This document shows, one piece after another, positions 60,309 through 64,000 of a stretch of 64,000 nucleotides of DNA. The stretch lies in NCBI GenBank assembly GCA_001799995.1, contig MGUK01000039.1, forward strand, positions 1 to 64,000, given 5' to 3'. The notes under the pieces are model-generated. The model was not told the DNA's origin. It ran no database searches and saw nothing but the letters and a program-made list of their open reading frames with translations. How positions within the stretch are numbered: position 1 is the first letter of the stretch; the number at the start of each line of letters is the position of its first letter. This DNA is from Elusimicrobia bacterium GWF2_62_30 (GTDB lineage: Bacteria; Elusimicrobiota; Elusimicrobia; Elusimicrobiales; UBA9959). The translations under genes and the position numbers were made by a program.

Positions 60309-60521
60309 ATGCCGAATCCCAAAAGAAAACATACCCGTTCCCGCAGAGATTCACGCCGCTCCCAGAACTGGAAGCTGGAAGTGAAAGAACTTGTACCCTG
60401 CGGCCAGTGCGGCGCGCTCCGCATCCCGCACCGCGTCTGCCCGTCCTGCGGCTTCTATAACGGCAAGCTCGAAGTGGCCAAGAAAGCCCCGAAGCAGGAA
60501 GAAGGCGAAGAAAAGAAATAA
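60309..60521 (+). CDS. rpmF: 50S ribosomal protein L32
   Basis: MPNPKRKHTRSRRDSRRSQNWK; CGQCG...HRVCPSCGFYNGK. Confidence 0.95.
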   Translation: MPNPKRKHTRSRRDSRRSQNWKLEVKELVPCGQCGALRIPHRVCPSCGFYNGKLEVAKKAPKQEEGEEKK

Positions 60522-60530
60522 CGACGAGAT

Positions 60531-61577
60531 ATGCGAATAGCGCTCGACGCTCACGGCGGAGATTTCGGACTGAAGCCGAACCTGGAAGGCGCCCTGCTGG
60601 CGGCTAAAAAGCTGCCGCACGAAGTGATCCTGGTAGGCCGCGATCCCGAGATACGGGAGGAACTGCGCCGCCTCGGCGCGGAGAATCCCGAGCGCATCAG
60701 CATAGTGCACGCGCCCCAGCTGATAGACATGGGAAGCGACCCGGTAGCCGAATGCCGGGCCAAGCAGGACTCCACGCTCATGGTCGGCGCGGGCCTGGTG
60801 CACGAGGGCAAGGCGGACGCGTTCATCTCCGCGGGGAACTCCGGCGCCATCATGGTCGCCTCCCTGCTGAAGATAAAGCGCATCCCCGGAGTGATACGCC
60901 CGGCCATAGCCGCGCCGCTTCCCACGCTGAGAGGCACGACGCTGCTGCTGGACGCCGGCGCCAACATGGACTGCAAGCCCTGGCACCTGGCGCAGTTCGC
61001 CGTGATGGGCTCCCTCTACATGAAGGCGATCTTCAAAGTGGAAAATCCCACGGTAGGCCTGCTCTCCATCGGCGAGGAAGAGACCAAGGGCAATGCGCTG
61101 GTGCAGGAAACGCTGCCGCTGATAAAGGCCGTGGGAGTCAACTTCCATGGCCCCGTAGAGGGGAGGGATATCCCCGCGGGCCTGACCGACGTGATAGTGG
61201 CCGACGGCTTTACCGGCAACGTGGCGCTGAAACTTTACGAAGGCGCCGCCAAGACGATCTTTAAAATGCTCAAGGACCAGATACAGCGCAAGTTCACCTA
61301 CAAGATAGGCGCGATGCTGATGCGCAAGCTCTTCACGGACATGAAGAAGAAAATGAACGTGGACGAGCTGGGGGGCGCGATGCTCCTGGGCGTGAACGGC
61401 GTGGTGCTGGTCTGCCACGGCAAGGTCAGCCCCAATACGATCTTTCACTCGGTGCGCGTCGCCGGCGAAATGGCGGAGTCCGGCCTGGTGCCGCACATAC
61501 GCAAGCAGATAGAACTCGTGAGAGACCAGATCTCCGCGGCCAAAGACGAAGACGCTTCCGGCGCGGAGGTCAAATGA
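60531..61577 (+). CDS. plsX: Phosphate acyltransferase PlsX
   Basis: MRIALDAHGGDFG; AFISAGNSGAIMVASLL; NVGEE-like LSIGEEETKGN; DGFTGNVALKLYEG. Confidence 0.95.
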   Translation: MRIALDAHGGDFGLKPNLEGALLAAKKLPHEVILVGRDPEIREELRRLGAENPERISIVHAPQLIDMGSDPVAECRAKQDSTLMVGAGLVHEGKADAFISAGNSGAIMVASLLKIKRIPGVIRPAIAAPLPTLRGTTLLLDAGANMDCKPWHLAQFAVMGSLYMKAIFKVENPTVGLLSIGEEETKGNALVQETLPLIKAVGVNFHGPVEGRDIPAGLTDVIVADGFTGNVALKLYEGAAKTIFKMLKDQIQRKFTYKIGAMLMRKLFTDMKKKMNVDELGGAMLLGVNGVVLVCHGKVSPNTIFHSVRVAGEMAESGLVPHIRKQIELVRDQISAAKDEDASGAEVK

Positions 61578-62320
61578 AGGCGCTGGAAGGGAAAACGGCC
61601 CTGATAACGGGCTCGGCCCGCGGCATAGGTTTTGAGATAGCCACGCTGTTCGCCGCCGAGGGGGCCTCGGTGGCAGTAGCCGACCTTTCCGAGGAAGCCT
61701 CGAAAGCCGCCGCGGCCGACATAGCCGCTAAGACGGGCGCCAAGACCCTCGGGCTCGGCCTCGACGTCTCGAAAGAGGCGGATTGCGAGAGAGCGGTGGA
61801 AGAAGCGGTGAAAGCTTTCGGCAAACTGGACGTGCTGGTAAACAACGCCGGGATAACGAAGGACAACCTCGTCCTGCGCATGAAGGAAGCGGATTTCGAC
61901 GCGGTGATGTCGGTGAACCTCAAAGGGGCCTTCCTGATGTCGAAGGCGGCCGCCAAACTTATGCTGAAAGCCCGGACCGGCCGCATCATAAATATTTCCT
62001 CGGTGGTCGGGCAGAGCGGCCAGGCGGGCCAGGCAAACTATTCGGCCTCGAAGGCCGGCCTCATCGGCCTCACCAAGTCGCTGGCGCGGGAATTCGCGCC
62101 GCGCCAGGTGCTCGTCAACGCGGTGGCCCCGGGCTTCATACGCACCCGCATGACCGAAGGGCTCAAGGAAGAGGCGAAAACGAAAGTTTACGAGATGATC
62201 CCGCTGGGCCGCATGGGCGAACCGGCGGAAGTAGCTAAAGCCGCGCTGTTCCTGGCGGGCGACGGTTCCGCTTACGTTACGGGCCAGGTGCTGGCCGTGA
62301 ACGGCGGGCTGTACATGTAA
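61574..62320 (+). CDS. fabG: 3-oxoacyl-ACP reductase FabG
   Basis: TGSARGIGFEIA, NNAGITKDNLVLRMK, YSASKAGLIGLTKSLAREFA, VNAVAPGFI. Confidence 0.93.
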   Translation: MKALEGKTALITGSARGIGFEIATLFAAEGASVAVADLSEEASKAAAADIAAKTGAKTLGLGLDVSKEADCERAVEEAVKAFGKLDVLVNNAGITKDNLVLRMKEADFDAVMSVNLKGAFLMSKAAAKLMLKARTGRIINISSVVGQSGQAGQANYSASKAGLIGLTKSLAREFAPRQVLVNAVAPGFIRTRMTEGLKEEAKTKVYEMIPLGRMGEPAEVAKAALFLAGDGSAYVTGQVLAVNGGLYM

Positions 62321-62359
62321 ATTTCTGCGGACCCATACTATCAGCAGGAGGGCAACGTA

Positions 62360-62614
62360 ATGGCAGTGACCGAAAACCTGGAAGAAAGAGTCAAGAAGAT
62401 AATCATCGAGCAGCTTGCCGTGGATTCATCCGAAGTCGTGGAAAAGGCGCAGTTCGTGCAGGACCTTGGCGCCGATTCCCTCGACACCGTTGAACTGGTC
62501 ATGGCGCTCGAAGAGGAATTCGACATCGAGATCCCGGACGAAGACGCCGAGAAGATCAAGACCGTCGGCGAAGCGATCAGCTACATAAAAGACAAGGCCG
62601 GAAAGAAAGACTGA
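62360..62614 (+). CDS. acpP: Acyl carrier protein
   Basis: [33 protein letters not shown]. Confidence 0.96.
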   Translation: MAVTENLEERVKKIIIEQLAVDSSEVVEKAQFVQDLGADSLDTVELVMALEEEFDIEIPDEDAEKIKTVGEAISYIKDKAGKKD

Positions 62615-62628
62615 TTTCCCGCGCGGAA

Positions 62629-63312
62629 ATGGCTTTTCTTGAAGAAGTAATAGGATACAAATTCAGGAACCCGAAGCTGCTGGAAGAAGCTCTCACGCAT
62701 AAGTCACATTCTGCGGAGAGCGGTTCGCCCAGCGACAATGAACGCCTGGAATTCCTGGGCGACAGTGTGCTCGGCCTGATCGTATCCTATTATCTTTTCC
62801 GGACCCACCCGGACAAGGACGAGGGCTTCCTGTCAAAAGCGAAATCCGCGCTGGTCTCGCGGGCCAACCTGGCCCGCCTGGCCGCCGGGATGGGGCTTGG
62901 CGAACACCTCTTCCTGGGCACAGGCGAGTACCAGAGCGGCGGCAAAAGCCGCCACAGCATACTGGCCAACGCCCTTGAAGCCGTGCTCGGCGCGGTCTAC
63001 CTCGACGGCGGGCTTGCCGCCGCCGAAAAGATGGCCGCCCCGTGGCTCACCGCGCTGCCGGAGAACCTGGAGGCCGACCACAAGAGCGAATTGCAGGAGT
63101 ATATCCAGAAACGCCACAAGCAGCCTCCGGATTACGAGCTGATGGAAGAGGAAGGGCCGGAGCACAACAAGCGCTTCACCGTCCGGGTCTGCATAGGCAG
63201 GAAAACGCTCGGCCTGGGCGGCGGCAAAAACAAGAAAGAGGCCCACCAGGCCGCCGCCAAGAACGCTCTGGAATACCTGCGCAGCCACGAGGTCAGGGGA
63301 GATGAGCTCTAA
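62629..63312 (+). CDS. rnc: Ribonuclease III
   Basis: NERLEFLGDSVLGLIVSYYLF; FEAVLGAVYLDGG-like; C-terminal dsRBD. Confidence 0.95.
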   Translation: MAFLEEVIGYKFRNPKLLEEALTHKSHSAESGSPSDNERLEFLGDSVLGLIVSYYLFRTHPDKDEGFLSKAKSALVSRANLARLAAGMGLGEHLFLGTGEYQSGGKSRHSILANALEAVLGAVYLDGGLAAAEKMAAPWLTALPENLEADHKSELQEYIQKRHKQPPDYELMEEEGPEHNKRFTVRVCIGRKTLGLGGGKNKKEAHQAAAKNALEYLRSHEVRGDEL

Positions 63313-63922
63313 ATCCCGCGGCGGCATATCCCCCGGCAGCGGGGAGAAAGAACACAACGACAGAACCTTCGACGGGCTTGCGCTGAAAGGCAAGGCCGTA
63401 ACCTCCAAACACTTTTCCGGCTGCGTTTTCAGGAACTGCGACCTGACCGGGCTCACGTTCCGCTTCTGTAAATTTACGGACTGCCGCTTCGAAAGCTGCA
63501 ACCTCAGCCTGCTGAAGGTGCCCGGGACCGTTTTCAGCGGCGTCTCGTTCAAGGATTCCAAGCTGGTGGGGGTGGACTGGACGCAGGCTTCCTGGCCCAA
63601 AATAAAGCTGGCGGCGCCCCTCGCTTTCGCAGGCTGCCTGCTCAACGATTCCAATTTCCTGGGCCTTGCCCTGGCCGGCACGGCCATGACCGGCTGTCTC
63701 GCCCGGGACGCGGACCTGCGGGAAGCGGACCTGGCCGGTTCGGACCTGACAAAGACGGATTTCTCGGGCGCGCTTTTTTCGAACACGAACCTGGCGGGGG
63801 CCGACCTCACGGGGGCGCGCAACTACGCCATACGCATCTCGGAGAACAAGGTAAAGGACGCGAAGTTCTCCCTGCCGGAAGCCATGGACCTGCTCTACTG
63901 CCTGGACATAAAAATAGTATAA
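63302..63922 (+). CDS. Pentapeptide repeat protein
   Basis: A(D/N)LxxA-type repeats (ADLREADLAGSDLTKTDFSGALFSNTNLAGADLTGA); overlaps the rnc 3' end. Confidence 0.85.
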   Translation: MSSKSRGGISPGSGEKEHNDRTFDGLALKGKAVTSKHFSGCVFRNCDLTGLTFRFCKFTDCRFESCNLSLLKVPGTVFSGVSFKDSKLVGVDWTQASWPKIKLAAPLAFAGCLLNDSNFLGLALAGTAMTGCLARDADLREADLAGSDLTKTDFSGALFSNTNLAGADLTGARNYAIRISENKVKDAKFSLPEAMDLLYCLDIKIV

Positions 63923-63940
63923 GGACGAACGGGCCGCCAT

Positions 63941-64000
63941 ATGAAAAACCACGCGATCTTAACTCTCCTTGCCGTACTTTTCCTCGCCGCCCCGGCGCGG
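63941..64000 (+). CDS. Start of a secreted protein (truncated by window end)
   Basis: ATG followed by MKNHAILTLLAVLFLAAPAR, signal peptide-like. Confidence 0.4.
   Translation, partial: MKNHAILTLLAVLFLAAPAR

Overview
The window is about 64 kb of GC-rich bacterial chromosome with densely packed, mostly operonic genes. Gene content suggests a fermentative anaerobe. An Elusimicrobiota- or Cloacimonadota-like lineage is only an inference. Main blocks in order: the C-terminus of hydE plus hydF ([FeFe]-hydrogenase maturation); a secreted PAD/agmatine-deiminase-like and CYTH-like pair; a DUF2779 nuclease; an Mrp/NBP35 ATPase; a near-complete lysine fermentation cluster (CoA-transferase A/B, kce, two tandem kdd paralogues, kamA, KamB-like P-loop protein, KamC-like MutS-family ATPase, kamD, kamE). 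That cluster is followed by a class III aminotransferase that I read as 3-aminobutyryl-CoA aminotransferase (Kat), and then a four-subunit 2-oxoacid:ferredoxin oxidoreductase. Further on are a double-receiver response regulator, a heterodimeric ABC exporter, AEC and AspT-type transporters, homospermidine synthase plus a PLP decarboxylase, a CsgG-domain protein, MFS and CDF transporters, a ferredoxin, and a MalEFGK-type sugar ABC importer. The last third has ackA, a tightly overlapping five-gene operon (degenerate DUF885 protein, ABC-2 exporter, TPR protein, glycosyltransferase), lon/clpP/tig, tRNA-Leu(UAG) and tRNA-Lys(CUU), a SpoIID-like protein, glycosyltransferases, and the yceD-rpmF-plsX-fabG-acpP-rnc block. 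The most notable non-coding signal is a pair of related, oppositely oriented, structured ~120-130 bp elements between kamE and the aminotransferase gene. No CRISPR array, rRNA, prophage or transposase was recognised.
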